This document shows, one piece after another, positions 27,648 through 35,669 of a stretch of DNA of 64,000 nucleotides. The notes under the pieces are model-generated. The model saw only the letters and a list, made by a program, of their open reading frames with translations, was not told where the DNA came from and did no database searches. Source of the DNA: Allobosea sp. BK604 (GTDB taxonomy: Bacteria > Pseudomonadota > Alphaproteobacteria > Rhizobiales > Beijerinckiaceae); the NCBI RefSeq assembly GCF_004341515.1, contig NZ_SLZF01000013.1, forward strand, positions 1-64,000. The letters run 5' to 3'. Each line of letters starts with the position of its first letter. Position 1 is the stretch's first letter. The position numbers were made by a program, and so were the translations under genes.

Positions 27648-28616
27648 ATGACAGGTTTGAAGCGTATCGGAGCGATGGCCGGCCTCGGCCTCGCCGCCTT
27701 CCTCGCGGCCGGCGCGGCCCAGGCGCAAACGAAGGTCTCGATCGGTATTTCCGGCTGGACCGGCTTCGCGCCGCTGGTGCTGGCCAAGGAGGCCGGGATC
27801 TTCGCCAGGAACGGCCTCGACGTCACCATCAAGAAGATCCCGCAGAAGGACCGTCACCTCGCCATCGCCTCAGGCGACATCCAATGCGCCGCGACCACGG
27901 TCGAGACCTGGATCGTCTGGGACGCAGCCGGCATCAAGACCAAGCAGATCTTCCAGCTCGACAAGAGCTACGGCGCCGACGGCATGGCTGTGCGCAGCGC
28001 GACGGGCTCGATCAAGGACCTGAAGGGCAAGACCGTCGCCGCCTCGGCGCCCGGCACCTCGCCTTATTTCGCGCTCGCCTGGTTCCTCAAGGAAAACGGA
28101 ATGTCCGTGAAGGACGTGACCGTGGTCAACATGGAGCCGGGCCCGGCCGCGCAGGCCTTCATCGCCGGACAGAACGACGCGGCCATGACCTACGAGCCCT
28201 ATCTCTCGGCCGTGCGCGAGAAGCCGGATGCCGGCAAGATCATCGCCACCACGCTCGACTACCCGATGGTGATGGACACGTTCGGCTGCACCCCGGCCTT
28301 CCTCACGGCCAATGACGCTGCTGCCAAGGCGCTGACCAAGAGCTATTTCGAGGCGCTCGAGATGATCAAGGCTGAGAAGGACAAGGCCTATGGCATCATG
28401 GGTGCCGACGTGAAGCAGACCGGCGAACAGTTCGGCAAGTCGGCGGGCTACCTGCGCTGGTCGGATGCGGAGGGAAACAAGAAATTCTTCTCCGGCGAAT
28501 GGCAGGCCTTCACCGCCAAGGCGGCCGACCTGCTGCTCGAGATCGGGCTGATCAAGGCGAAGCCGGAGATCAACTCGCTGGTCGAGCCGAAATACGTCGC
28601 TGGCGGCGCGATGTGA
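27648..28616 (+). CDS. NitT/TauT-type ABC transporter substrate-binding protein
   Basis: A 322-residue periplasmic protein with signal peptide (GAMAGLGLAAFLAAGAAQAQ). The binding fold shows GWTGFAPLVLAKEAGIFARN and a LKGKTVAASAPGTSPYFAL block. First gene of a second NitT/TauT operon. Its stop overlaps the next start (ATGTGA). The ligand is unknown; the palindrome shared with the hut promoter hints at a histidine-derived or related nitrogen compound. Confidence 0.88.
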   Translation: MTGLKRIGAMAGLGLAAFLAAGAAQAQTKVSIGISGWTGFAPLVLAKEAGIFARNGLDVTIKKIPQKDRHLAIASGDIQCAATTVETWIVWDAAGIKTKQIFQLDKSYGADGMAVRSATGSIKDLKGKTVAASAPGTSPYFALAWFLKENGMSVKDVTVVNMEPGPAAQAFIAGQNDAAMTYEPYLSAVREKPDAGKIIATTLDYPMVMDTFGCTPAFLTANDAAAKALTKSYFEALEMIKAEKDKAYGIMGADVKQTGEQFGKSAGYLRWSDAEGNKKFFSGEWQAFTAKAADLLLEIGLIKAKPEINSLVEPKYVAGGAM

Positions 28617-29125
28617 CGATCCTGCCGGACGTCGTCGGGCCAGGCCTGGGGATCGTCTTTTGCGGAACGCAGGCCGGGCGTGTCTCGGCCTTGCGCCGCG
28701 CCTATTATGCCGGGCCGGGGAACAAGTTCTGGGGCGTGCTGCACGCCGTCGGGCTGGTTCCCCGCCAGTTGCGGCCAGAGGATTATCCTGAACTGCTCGA
28801 ACATGGCTTCGGCCTCACCGATGTCGCCAAGGCGACCTCGGGCCCGGATGCCGCGCTCGTGAGGGCTCATTTCGATGTCGAAGGATTTCTGATGAAGATG
28901 CGCGCGGCGGCTCCGGCCTTCATCGCGTTCAACGGCAAGCGGGCAGCGCAGGCGGCGCTCGGTCTGCCCGCGCCGATGCTCTCCTATGGCAGGCAGGCGA
29001 TCGATGTCGCCGGCTGCACGGCTTTCGTGCTGCCCTCGACCTCCGGCGCTGCCTCGGGCTTCTGGTCGATCGAGCCGTGGCACGAGCTCGCCGCCGCCTG
29101 GCGAGCGGAGAGGGGACAGCAGTGA
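28613..29125 (+). CDS. Mug/TDG-type G:U/T mismatch DNA glycosylase family protein
   Basis: A 170-residue uracil-DNA-glycosylase-fold protein of the Mug group. It has GIVFCGTQAG at the first motif, GPGNKFWGVLHAVGL, FGLTDVAKATSG, and a PSTSGAASGFW second motif. E. coli Mug has INPG with catalytic Asn18 at the first motif; here it is TQAG, so Asn is absent. Activity may be weak, altered or use another residue. The GTG start at 28613 overlaps the binding-protein stop, and its own stop overlaps the permease start. It is thus embedded in a transporter operon, an odd position for a repair enzyme. Confidence 0.82.
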   Translation: MTILPDVVGPGLGIVFCGTQAGRVSALRRAYYAGPGNKFWGVLHAVGLVPRQLRPEDYPELLEHGFGLTDVAKATSGPDAALVRAHFDVEGFLMKMRAAAPAFIAFNGKRAAQAALGLPAPMLSYGRQAIDVAGCTAFVLPSTSGAASGFWSIEPWHELAAAWRAERGQQ

Positions 29126-29895
29126 AGCTCCTCCAGCCGGTCTCCGCCCCGTCCCGCATCGGGCTCGGGCTCGCCTTCTTCGCGCTCTTCGTCGCGCTCT
29201 GGTCGGTCGCGACCTTCGGCGGCTTTGTCCAGAAGCTGTTCCTGGCCGATCCGCTGACCATGCTCGGGGAGGGCTACAACCTTCTCGTCCGCTACGGCTT
29301 CTCCTTCGATATCGCCATGACGATCTGGCGCGTCGTCGGCGGCTTCATCCTGGCGGTCATCGTCGCGCTGCCGCTCGGCATCCTGATGGGCGCCTACAAG
29401 CCGATCGAGGCCTTCTTCGAGCCCTTCGTCTCCTTCGCGCGCTATTTGCCGGCTTCGGCCTTCATCCCGCTGCTGATCCTCTGGGCCGGCATCGGCGAGG
29501 CGCAGAAGCTCCTCGTCATCTTCATCGGCTCGGTCTTCCAGCTCATCCTGATGATCGCGGTCGCGGTCGGCTCGATCCGGCGCGACCTCGTCGATGCCGC
29601 CTATACGCTCGGCGCCGGCGACCGCTCGGTGGTGATGCGCGTGCTCCTGCCGAACGCCGCCCCGGAGATCGCCGAGATCCTGCGCATGGTCCTCGGCTGG
29701 GCCTGGACCTATGTCATCGTCGCCGAGCTGATCGGCTCCTCCTCCGGCATCGGCCATATGATCACCGACAGCCAGGCGCTGCTGAATACCGGGCAGATCA
29801 TCTTCGGCATCATCGTCATCGGGCTGATCGGCCTGATCTCGGATTTCCTGTTCAAGGCGGTCAACCAGCGCCTGTTTCCCTGGGCCGCGAAATGA
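29122..29895 (+). CDS. NitT/TauT-type ABC transporter permease
   Basis: A 257-residue BPD_transp_1 permease with about six membrane segments, beginning at IGLGLAFFALFVALWSVATF. The EAA-loop region is YTLGAGDRSVVMRVLLPNAAPEI. The start is GTG at 29122, overlapping the glycosylase stop. The stop overlaps the ATPase ATG (ATGA). Confidence 0.92.
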   Translation: MKLLQPVSAPSRIGLGLAFFALFVALWSVATFGGFVQKLFLADPLTMLGEGYNLLVRYGFSFDIAMTIWRVVGGFILAVIVALPLGILMGAYKPIEAFFEPFVSFARYLPASAFIPLLILWAGIGEAQKLLVIFIGSVFQLILMIAVAVGSIRRDLVDAAYTLGAGDRSVVMRVLLPNAAPEIAEILRMVLGWAWTYVIVAELIGSSSGIGHMITDSQALLNTGQIIFGIIVIGLIGLISDFLFKAVNQRLFPWAAK

Positions 29896-30671
29896 GCAAG
29901 CTCGTCATCGATCAGGTCGGAAAATCCTTCCCGGCGCGCCATGGCGGCCAGGCGACGCGCGCCTTGCTGCCGACCTCGCTCAGCGTCGCCGACAACGACT
30001 TCATCACCATTCTCGGCCCCTCCGGCTGTGGGAAATCCACGCTGCTGCGCATGGTCGGAGGGCTGGAGACCCCGACCGAAGGGCGCATCCTGCTCGATGG
30101 CGAACCCGTCTCGGGGCCGGGCGCCGATCGCGGCTTCGTCTTCCAGAGCTATACGCTCTTCCCCTGGCTCACGGTGGCCCAGAACATCGCCTTCGGCCTG
30201 CGCGAGAAGGGCGTGGCGGAGGGCGAGCGCCTGCGCATCGCCGCCGACTGGGCCGGGCGCATCGGCCTCAGGGGCTTCGAGAATCACTATCCCAAGCAGC
30301 TCTCGGGCGGCATGCAGCAGCGCACGGCGATCGCCCGCGCGCTCGCCAATGATCCAAAGATCCTGCTGCTCGACGAGCCTTTCGGTGCGCTCGACAACCA
30401 GACCCGCGCCCTGATGCAGGAGATGCTGCTCGGCATCTGGGAGCGCGAGCGCAAGACGGTGCTCTTCGTCACCCATGATGTCGAGGAAGCGATCTTCATG
30501 GCCTCACGCGTCGTGGTGATCAGCGCCCGGCCGGGCCGGATCAAGGCCGACATCCCGGTCGACCTGCCGCATCCGCGCCCCTACACCATCAAGACGACGC
30601 CGGATTTCGTCGCGCTGAAGGAGCGGCTGGTCGAGGAGATCCGGGCCGAGGTGATGGCGAGCGCGGCCTGA
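29892..30671 (+). CDS. NitT/TauT-type ABC transporter ATP-binding protein
   Basis: A 259-residue ATPase. Walker A GPSGCGKST, signature LSGGMQQR, Walker B ILLLDEPFGALD, and switch FVTHDVEEA are all intact. Last gene of the binding protein-glycosylase-permease-ATPase operon, each joined by four-base overlaps. Confidence 0.93.
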   Translation: MSKLVIDQVGKSFPARHGGQATRALLPTSLSVADNDFITILGPSGCGKSTLLRMVGGLETPTEGRILLDGEPVSGPGADRGFVFQSYTLFPWLTVAQNIAFGLREKGVAEGERLRIAADWAGRIGLRGFENHYPKQLSGGMQQRTAIARALANDPKILLLDEPFGALDNQTRALMQEMLLGIWERERKTVLFVTHDVEEAIFMASRVVVISARPGRIKADIPVDLPHPRPYTIKTTPDFVALKERLVEEIRAEVMASAA

Positions 30672-30721
30672 TCTGCACCGACGGCTGGCAGGGGCCACGA
30701 GCTCGCCACGCTCGGATACGC

Positions 30722-31285
30722 CTACGCCGTCAGATGCGCGTGCAGGATCGAGAGCCCGAGCCCGATCAGCGCCACGCCGCCGGCGATCTCGGCCCAGCGG
30801 CCGAAGCGCGCGCCGATGAAGCGCCCCATCAGCATGCCGCTCGTCGACATCAGGAAGGTGGCGAAGCCGATCGCCGCCGCGACGATCGCGATGTTCACGT
30901 CGAGGAAGGCGAGCGAGACGCCGATCGCCATCGCATCGATGCTGGTGCCGACCGCAGTCGCGAGCAGCACGCCGAAGCTGCGCGGCGGGGCTGCCTCGGC
31001 CTGCTCCCCGCTGTTCCGCAGCGCGTGCAGCACCATCCGCCCGCCGACGATCCCGAGCAGCAGGAAGGCGATCCAGTGATCGACCGCCGCGACATAGCGG
31101 CTGGCCGCCAGTCCGAAAGCCCAGCCGACAAGTGGCGTGATCGTCTCCACGATGCCGAAGACGAGCCCGGTGCGCAGCGCCTCGGTGACCTTGGCGCGCT
31201 GCAGATTCGCTCCGCGGCCGATCGAGGCGAGGAAGGCGTCGATCGACATGCCGACGGCAAGGACCGCGATGGAAGCAGGGGACAT
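30722..31285 (-). CDS. mntP: MntP-type manganese efflux pump
   Basis: A 187-residue inner-membrane protein of six hydrophobic helices made of two repeated halves. The paired acidic motifs SIDAFLASIG and SIDAMAIGVSL are diagnostic for MntP (DUF204), which exports Mn2+. Length is that of E. coli MntP. A Fur/Mur-like box and a structured leader lie upstream, suggesting metal-responsive control. Confidence 0.9.
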   Translation of the reverse strand: MSPASIAVLAVGMSIDAFLASIGRGANLQRAKVTEALRTGLVFGIVETITPLVGWAFGLAASRYVAAVDHWIAFLLLGIVGGRMVLHALRNSGEQAEAAPPRSFGVLLATAVGTSIDAMAIGVSLAFLDVNIAIVAAAIGFATFLMSTSGMLMGRFIGARFGRWAEIAGGVALIGLGLSILHAHLTA

Positions 31286-31400
31286 GTCGCCATTCCGTCT
31301 GGAGCCGCAGAAGAACTGCGCGGACCAACCGGGTGCAGCCGGCCGATGCGCGGCGCAGGCTTAGTTCATTGCCCCGCGGAAAGTCAAGAAACTCAAATAA
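31286..31400 (-). promoter_or_regulatory. Structured mntP leader, possible metal-sensing RNA
   Basis: On the minus strand the mntP 5' leader has CTGCGC pairing with GCGCAG around an inner CCGG-rich hairpin, after a GCGGGGC segment. Many mntP genes have a yybP-ykoY Mn2+ riboswitch in this position. I cannot confirm its GGGGAGUAG-type core by eye, so this is only a candidate. Confidence 0.3.
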
Positions 31401-31413
31401 ATCAAATACTTAT

Positions 31414-31433
31414 AAATGAGAAGCATTTGCATT
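31414..31433. promoter_or_regulatory. Candidate Fur/Mur-family box upstream of mntP
   Basis: AAATGAGAAGCATTTGCATT contains the inverted repeat AAATG-N5-CATTT in a locally AT-rich patch. It resembles the GCAAATGATAATCATTTGC type of Fur-family site. Its place upstream of a manganese exporter gene suggests the alphaproteobacterial manganese regulator Mur, but this is inference. Confidence 0.5.
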
Positions 31434-31541
31434 GCGGCGCCGTCCGGCGAATGCCGATGCCGAAAGGCTCGGCGGTTGAACCTTAGGCTAAGCCGCCTCT
31501 CCGTTGACAAGCCTCCGGTATGGTGGTTCGTTCTCGCTCAA

Positions 31542-31562
31542 TTGGCCTGACCACATGGCCAA
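31542..31562. promoter_or_regulatory. Candidate GntR operator upstream of the TRAP regulator
   Basis: The inverted repeat TTGGCC-N9-GGCCAA lies 50 bases before the FadR-type regulator start. A TTGACA at 31504 could be the -35 box. An autoregulatory operator controlling the whole regulator-dctPQM run is likely. Confidence 0.45.
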
Positions 31563-31612
31563 ATGGAACTCGGCGCAAACCGAGGCAGGAAACGGGTCCC
31601 GGGGAGTGAAAC

Positions 31613-32362
31613 GTGCCGCTCGAAGCCGTCGAGTCGCCACGCCTTTATCGCCAGATTGCCGACCAGCTCCGCCATCTCATCGATCGGCGCGAGTTCCCGG
31701 TTGGCGGCCGCCTGCCGCCTGAACGCGAGCTCGCCGAGAAGCTCGGCGTCTCCCGCCCCTCCGTGCGCGAGGCGCTGATCGCGCTCGAGGTCGAGGGTCG
31801 TGTGCGCATCCGCATGGGTTCGGGCGTCTACGTGACCGAGGCGCCGCGACCCAGGCCGGTCGAGCCTGCCGACCTGCCGGATGGTCCCTTCGAGGTGCTC
31901 AAGGCCCGCGAGATCGTCGAGAGCGCGGTCTGTGCCGAAGCAGGCGGCCAGGCAGCAGCGCAGGACATCGCCGCGCTCGACGAGATTCTCACGCAGATGG
32001 AGGCGCCGGGCCTCTCCGGCGACGAACTGATCGCATTCGACCGCGCCTTCCATGTCGCGATCGCCGCGATCCTCGGCAATGCCGTGCTGGCGCGCTTCGT
32101 GGGGGATCTGTTCGACCAGCGCGTCAACCCGTATTTTCAGCAGCTCGCGAGCTATTTCGAGAACGACGCCTCCTGGCGCGAGGCCTTTGGCGAACACCGC
32201 GCCATCCGCGATGCGATCGCGTCGGGCTTGGGCAACGAGGCGCGAGAGGCGATGCGCCGGCATCTGAAACAATCGCAGGAGCGCTTCTCGCAGAGCTTCG
32301 GCGATGGACGTGCTGCAAGCGGACCGGAGAGCGTCGACGCCGGTCCGGCAGGCAAGAACTGA
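31613..32362 (+). CDS. GntR/FadR-type regulator of the TRAP transporter
   Basis: A 249-residue regulator. Its winged helix is at about residues 10-80 (LRHLIDRREFPVGGRLPPER, GVSRPSVREALIALEVEGRV). The FCD domain follows (DRAFHVAIAAILGNAVL and a C-terminal EHRAIRDAI with the second metal His). FCD regulators usually sense the carboxylate or sugar acid imported by the adjacent carrier. The start is GTG at 31613. It is 36 bases upstream of dctP. Confidence 0.9.
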   Translation: MPLEAVESPRLYRQIADQLRHLIDRREFPVGGRLPPERELAEKLGVSRPSVREALIALEVEGRVRIRMGSGVYVTEAPRPRPVEPADLPDGPFEVLKAREIVESAVCAEAGGQAAAQDIAALDEILTQMEAPGLSGDELIAFDRAFHVAIAAILGNAVLARFVGDLFDQRVNPYFQQLASYFENDASWREAFGEHRAIRDAIASGLGNEAREAMRRHLKQSQERFSQSFGDGRAASGPESVDAGPAGKN

Positions 32363-32398
32363 CGCGAAACCAATGCTTTTCACAACGGGAGGATATCG

Positions 32399-33370
32399 AT
32401 GAAGAAGTATTTCGCTCTCGCCGCCGCGGCGGCCGCGCTGATGATCGCCGGCGCGCCGGCCCAGGCCCAGACCAAGCTGAAATGGGCCCATGTCTACGAG
32501 ACCTCCGAGCCGTTCCACACCGAGTCGGTCTGGGCCGCCGAGGAGATCAAGAAGCGCACCAACGGCAAGTACGAGATCACGGTCTATCCGGCCTCGCAGC
32601 TCGGCAAGGAGACCGACATCAACCAGGGCCTGACGCTCGGCACGGTCGACATGATCATCTCGGGCTCGAGCTTCGCCGCCCGCTCCTATCCGCCGATCGG
32701 CGTGACCTATTATCCGTTCATCTTCCGCGGCCCGGAGCACCTGCTCGCCTATACCAAGAGCGACGTCTTCAAGGAGATGGCCAAGGGCTATCAGGAGAAG
32801 ACCGGCCACCAGATCCTGGCCGTGACCTATTACGGCACGCGCCACACCACCTCGAACAAGCCGATCAAGACCTGCGCCGACATGAAGGGCCTGAAGATCC
32901 GCGTGCCGGACGTGCCCGCCTATCTCGCCATGCCGCGCGCCTGCGGCGCCAACACCGCGCCGATCGCCTTCGCCGAGGTCTATCTCGCGCTGCAGAACGG
33001 CACGGTCGAGGCGCAGGAGAACCCGCTCAACACGATCGACGCCAAGAAGTTCTACGAGGTGCAGAAGCACATCATCCTGACCGGCCACATCGTCGACCAT
33101 CTCAACACGGTCGTCGCCAAGCAGCTCTGGGACAAGCTCTCGCCTGAGGATCGCAAGATCTTCTCCGACGTCGCCATGGAGGCGGCCGAGCGCGCCACCA
33201 AGAAGATCCAGGATGACGAGACCAAGCTTGTCCAGGTCTTCAAGGATCGCGGCCTGACCGTCAGCGAGATCGACAAGGCCGACTTCCTTGCCAACGTGCA
33301 GAAGAACGTCTCCTTCGAGCAGTACGGCTATCGCAAGTCGGACTGGGAGCGCATCCAGGCGATCAAGTGA
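32399..33370 (+). CDS. dctP: TRAP transporter substrate-binding protein DctP
   Basis: A 323-residue periplasmic protein with signal peptide (FALAAAAAALMIAGAPAQAQ). The DctP fold shows the conserved Arg in GLKIRVPD and the FAEVYLALQNGTVEAQENP block. It delivers organic acids, often C4-dicarboxylates or sugar acids, to DctQM. A GGGAGG-type ribosome binding site (CGGGAGGATATCG) precedes the ATG. The exact ligand is unknown. Confidence 0.92.
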   Translation: MKKYFALAAAAAALMIAGAPAQAQTKLKWAHVYETSEPFHTESVWAAEEIKKRTNGKYEITVYPASQLGKETDINQGLTLGTVDMIISGSSFAARSYPPIGVTYYPFIFRGPEHLLAYTKSDVFKEMAKGYQEKTGHQILAVTYYGTRHTTSNKPIKTCADMKGLKIRVPDVPAYLAMPRACGANTAPIAFAEVYLALQNGTVEAQENPLNTIDAKKFYEVQKHIILTGHIVDHLNTVVAKQLWDKLSPEDRKIFSDVAMEAAERATKKIQDDETKLVQVFKDRGLTVSEIDKADFLANVQKNVSFEQYGYRKSDWERIQAIK

Positions 33371-33391
33371 TCCCGCACTGACTTGAGCTTC

Positions 33392-33420
33392 GCCCGGCGG
33401 CTTTGGCCGCCGGGCTTCTC
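33392..33420 (+). terminator. Strong stem-loop between dctP and dctQ
   Basis: GCCCGGCGGC and GCCGCCGGGC form a perfect 10-bp stem with a TTTG loop, followed by a short pyrimidine-rich run. Such intergenic hairpins give partial termination or protect the upstream mRNA, so binding protein is made in excess of permease. Confidence 0.75.
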
Positions 33421-33459
33421 CTATATCGGCCGCAGGGCCGCCCAGCACCGAGGTCAGCC

Positions 33460-34047
33460 GTGAACCAGAGCACGACGACGCAGGAAATCCATACCCAGGT
33501 CACCAGCGAGGAGATCGCCCACGTCTTCGACGAGGCGCCGCCGCCGGCCGATCTCAGCGTCTACGGCATCGAGGACTGGGTCACGCTCGCCGCCTTCTGG
33601 CTGATGGTCGGCTGTGTCGTGCTGCAATTCTTCACGCGCTACGTGCTCAACGATTCCTTCGCCTGGACTGAGGAGATCGCGATCTACGCATTGGTCGTCG
33701 TCGTCTTCCTCGGCTCCGCGCTCTGCGTGCGCGCCTCGCGACACATCCAGGTCGATTTCATCTACCGCTACGTCTCGAAGGGCGTCGGCCGCGCGCTATC
33801 GACCTTCGTCGACATCGTCCGCATCGGCTTCTTCGGCTACGGCACCTGGCTGATGTACAAATATTCCTCGCTCATCCCCGACGAGATGATGACGACGATC
33901 AACTTCCCGAAATCGATCGTCTTCAATGCCGTGCTCCTCGCCTTCGCCATCATGACGATCCGCGCGATCATCGTCGCCTGGCAGAACCTGCGGCGCGGCT
34001 ACTCCGTCCTCGAGAATCCCGCGGCCTTCGACGGCTCGGAGGCCTGA
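33460..34047 (+). CDS. dctQ: TRAP transporter small permease DctQ
   Basis: A 195-residue membrane protein with four hydrophobic helices after a 50-residue polar N-terminus. The family signature FTRYVLNDSFAWTEEIAIYAL lies in the first half. It partners DctM. The start is GTG at 33460; no better ATG exists. The gene ends 3 bases before dctM. Confidence 0.88.
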   Translation: MNQSTTTQEIHTQVTSEEIAHVFDEAPPPADLSVYGIEDWVTLAAFWLMVGCVVLQFFTRYVLNDSFAWTEEIAIYALVVVVFLGSALCVRASRHIQVDFIYRYVSKGVGRALSTFVDIVRIGFFGYGTWLMYKYSSLIPDEMMTTINFPKSIVFNAVLLAFAIMTIRAIIVAWQNLRRGYSVLENPAAFDGSEA

Positions 34048-34050
34048 TCC

Positions 34051-35457
34051 ATGCTCATCCTGCTCGGTACCTTCCTTGGCCTGATGATCCTCGGCGTGCC
34101 CGTGGCGATCTCGATGGCCGTCGCCTCGCTCGTCTTCATCGTCGCCACCGGCACCGTTCCCGACGTCATCCTGGCGCAGCGCATGATCGCCGGCGTCGAG
34201 AGCTTCCCGCTGCTCGCCGTGCCCTTCTTCATCCTGGCCGGCAACCTGATGAACATCGCCGGCGTCACCGGCCGCATCTATTCCTTCGCGGTCGCGCTCG
34301 TCGGCTGGATGCGCGGCGGCCTGGCTCAGGTCAACATCATCGGCTCGGTGATCTTCTCCGGCATGTCCGGCACCGCGATCGCGGATGCTGCCGGCATCGG
34401 CACGATCGAGATCAAGGCGATGAAGGACCACGGCTACCCGGCCGATGTCGCCGTCGGCGTCACCGCCGCCTCCGCCACGCTCGGCCCGATCATCCCGCCA
34501 TCGCTGCCCTTCGTCATCTACGGCATGATGGCGAACACCTCGATCGGCGCGCTCTTTCTCGGCGGCGTCATCCCCGGCGTCGTGATGACGCTGTTCATGA
34601 TGGGCACCGTCTGGATCTTCGCCCGCCTGCGCAACTGGGGCTCGGACACGGTCTTCTCCTGGCGCCAGCTCGGCTCGGCCGGGTTCGAGGTCGTCGTCGT
34701 CTTCGCCTTCCCGCTGCTGGCCTATGGGCTGGTCTGGGCCGGGCTCGACGTCAACATCGCGATCGGCCTCGCGCTCGCCGTGCTCCTGGCGCTGGATTAT
34801 TACTTCAACTTCTCGGCGGTGATGGCGCTGATGACGCCGGTCATCCTGATCGGCGGCATGACCATGGGCTGGTTCACGCCGACCGAGGCCGCCGCCGCCG
34901 CGGTGATCTGGTCGCTCTTCCTCGGCCTTGTGCGCTATCGCTCGATGACGATGCGGACCCTGACCAAGGCGACCTTCGACACGATCGAGACCACCGCCTC
35001 CGTGCTCTTCATCGTCACGGCCGCCTCGATCTTCGCCTGGCTGCTGACGGTCTCGAACACCGCTCAGATCCTCTCGGACCTGATCCTCGGCTTCACCCAG
35101 AACAAATGGGTGTTCCTGATCCTGGTGAACCTGCTGCTGCTGTTCATCGGCTGCTTCCTCGACACGATCGCTGCGATCACCATCGTCGTGCCGATCCTGC
35201 TGCCGATCGCGCTCAAGCTCGGCGTCGATCCGATCCATTTCGGCCTGATCATGACGCTGAACCTGATGATCGGCCTGCTTCACCCGCCGCTCGGCATGGT
35301 GCTCTTCGTGCTCTCGCGCGTCGCCAAGCTCTCGGTCGAGCAGACCACCATGGCGATCCTGCCCTGGCTGGTGCCGCTCTTCCTTGCGCTGTTCGCGATC
35401 ACCTTCATTCCCGAGCTGACGCTCTGGCTGCCGCGGACGATGGGGATGCTTCGCTAA
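34051..35457 (+). CDS. dctM: TRAP transporter large permease DctM
   Basis: A 468-residue membrane protein with about 12 helices. It has FILAGNLMNIAGVTGRI, SGMSGTAIADAAGIGTIEI, and LGPIIPPSLPFVIYG, all typical of DctM. It is the Na+-coupled transport channel. Last gene of the TRAP operon. Confidence 0.93.
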   Translation: MLILLGTFLGLMILGVPVAISMAVASLVFIVATGTVPDVILAQRMIAGVESFPLLAVPFFILAGNLMNIAGVTGRIYSFAVALVGWMRGGLAQVNIIGSVIFSGMSGTAIADAAGIGTIEIKAMKDHGYPADVAVGVTAASATLGPIIPPSLPFVIYGMMANTSIGALFLGGVIPGVVMTLFMMGTVWIFARLRNWGSDTVFSWRQLGSAGFEVVVVFAFPLLAYGLVWAGLDVNIAIGLALAVLLALDYYFNFSAVMALMTPVILIGGMTMGWFTPTEAAAAAVIWSLFLGLVRYRSMTMRTLTKATFDTIETTASVLFIVTAASIFAWLLTVSNTAQILSDLILGFTQNKWVFLILVNLLLLFIGCFLDTIAAITIVVPILLPIALKLGVDPIHFGLIMTLNLMIGLLHPPLGMVLFVLSRVAKLSVEQTTMAILPWLVPLFLALFAITFIPELTLWLPRTMGMLR

Positions 35458-35669
35458 CGGGCGGGCGGATCGGCTTGAGCCGGGCGGGGAGAGATATCTC
35501 TTCCGGCCCCCGGAACAGCGCAAATCATGCGCGTTAAGCAGTCGGCGCATGCCTTTTGTCTCGTTAGCGGCTTGTTATGCGTTTGCGGCAATTCCGCACT
35601 GTATTGCAGGAGTTGCAGCAACCAGAATATCGCACCATTTTAATGACATAGGGGTATTCGCCGACAGGA
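35458..35669. promoter_or_regulatory. Intergenic region upstream of cfa
   Basis: These 212 bases lie between dctM and cfa and should contain the cfa promoter. GAGAGATATCTCT (about 35489-35501) is a short palindrome just after dctM. The rest is moderately AT-rich near 35570-35660, with CAGGAG before the GTG start. I see no gene. Confidence 0.4.

Noticed and set aside
31538..33448. A 636-codon minus-strand open frame opposite the FadR regulator and dctP
   Set aside because: It overlaps two genes with clear motifs and has no protein-like features.
33796..35550. A 584-codon minus-strand open frame opposite dctQ and dctM
   Set aside because: The translation is a low-complexity string of Asp, Arg, His and Glu with no domain, a mirror of the hydrophobic dctM codons.
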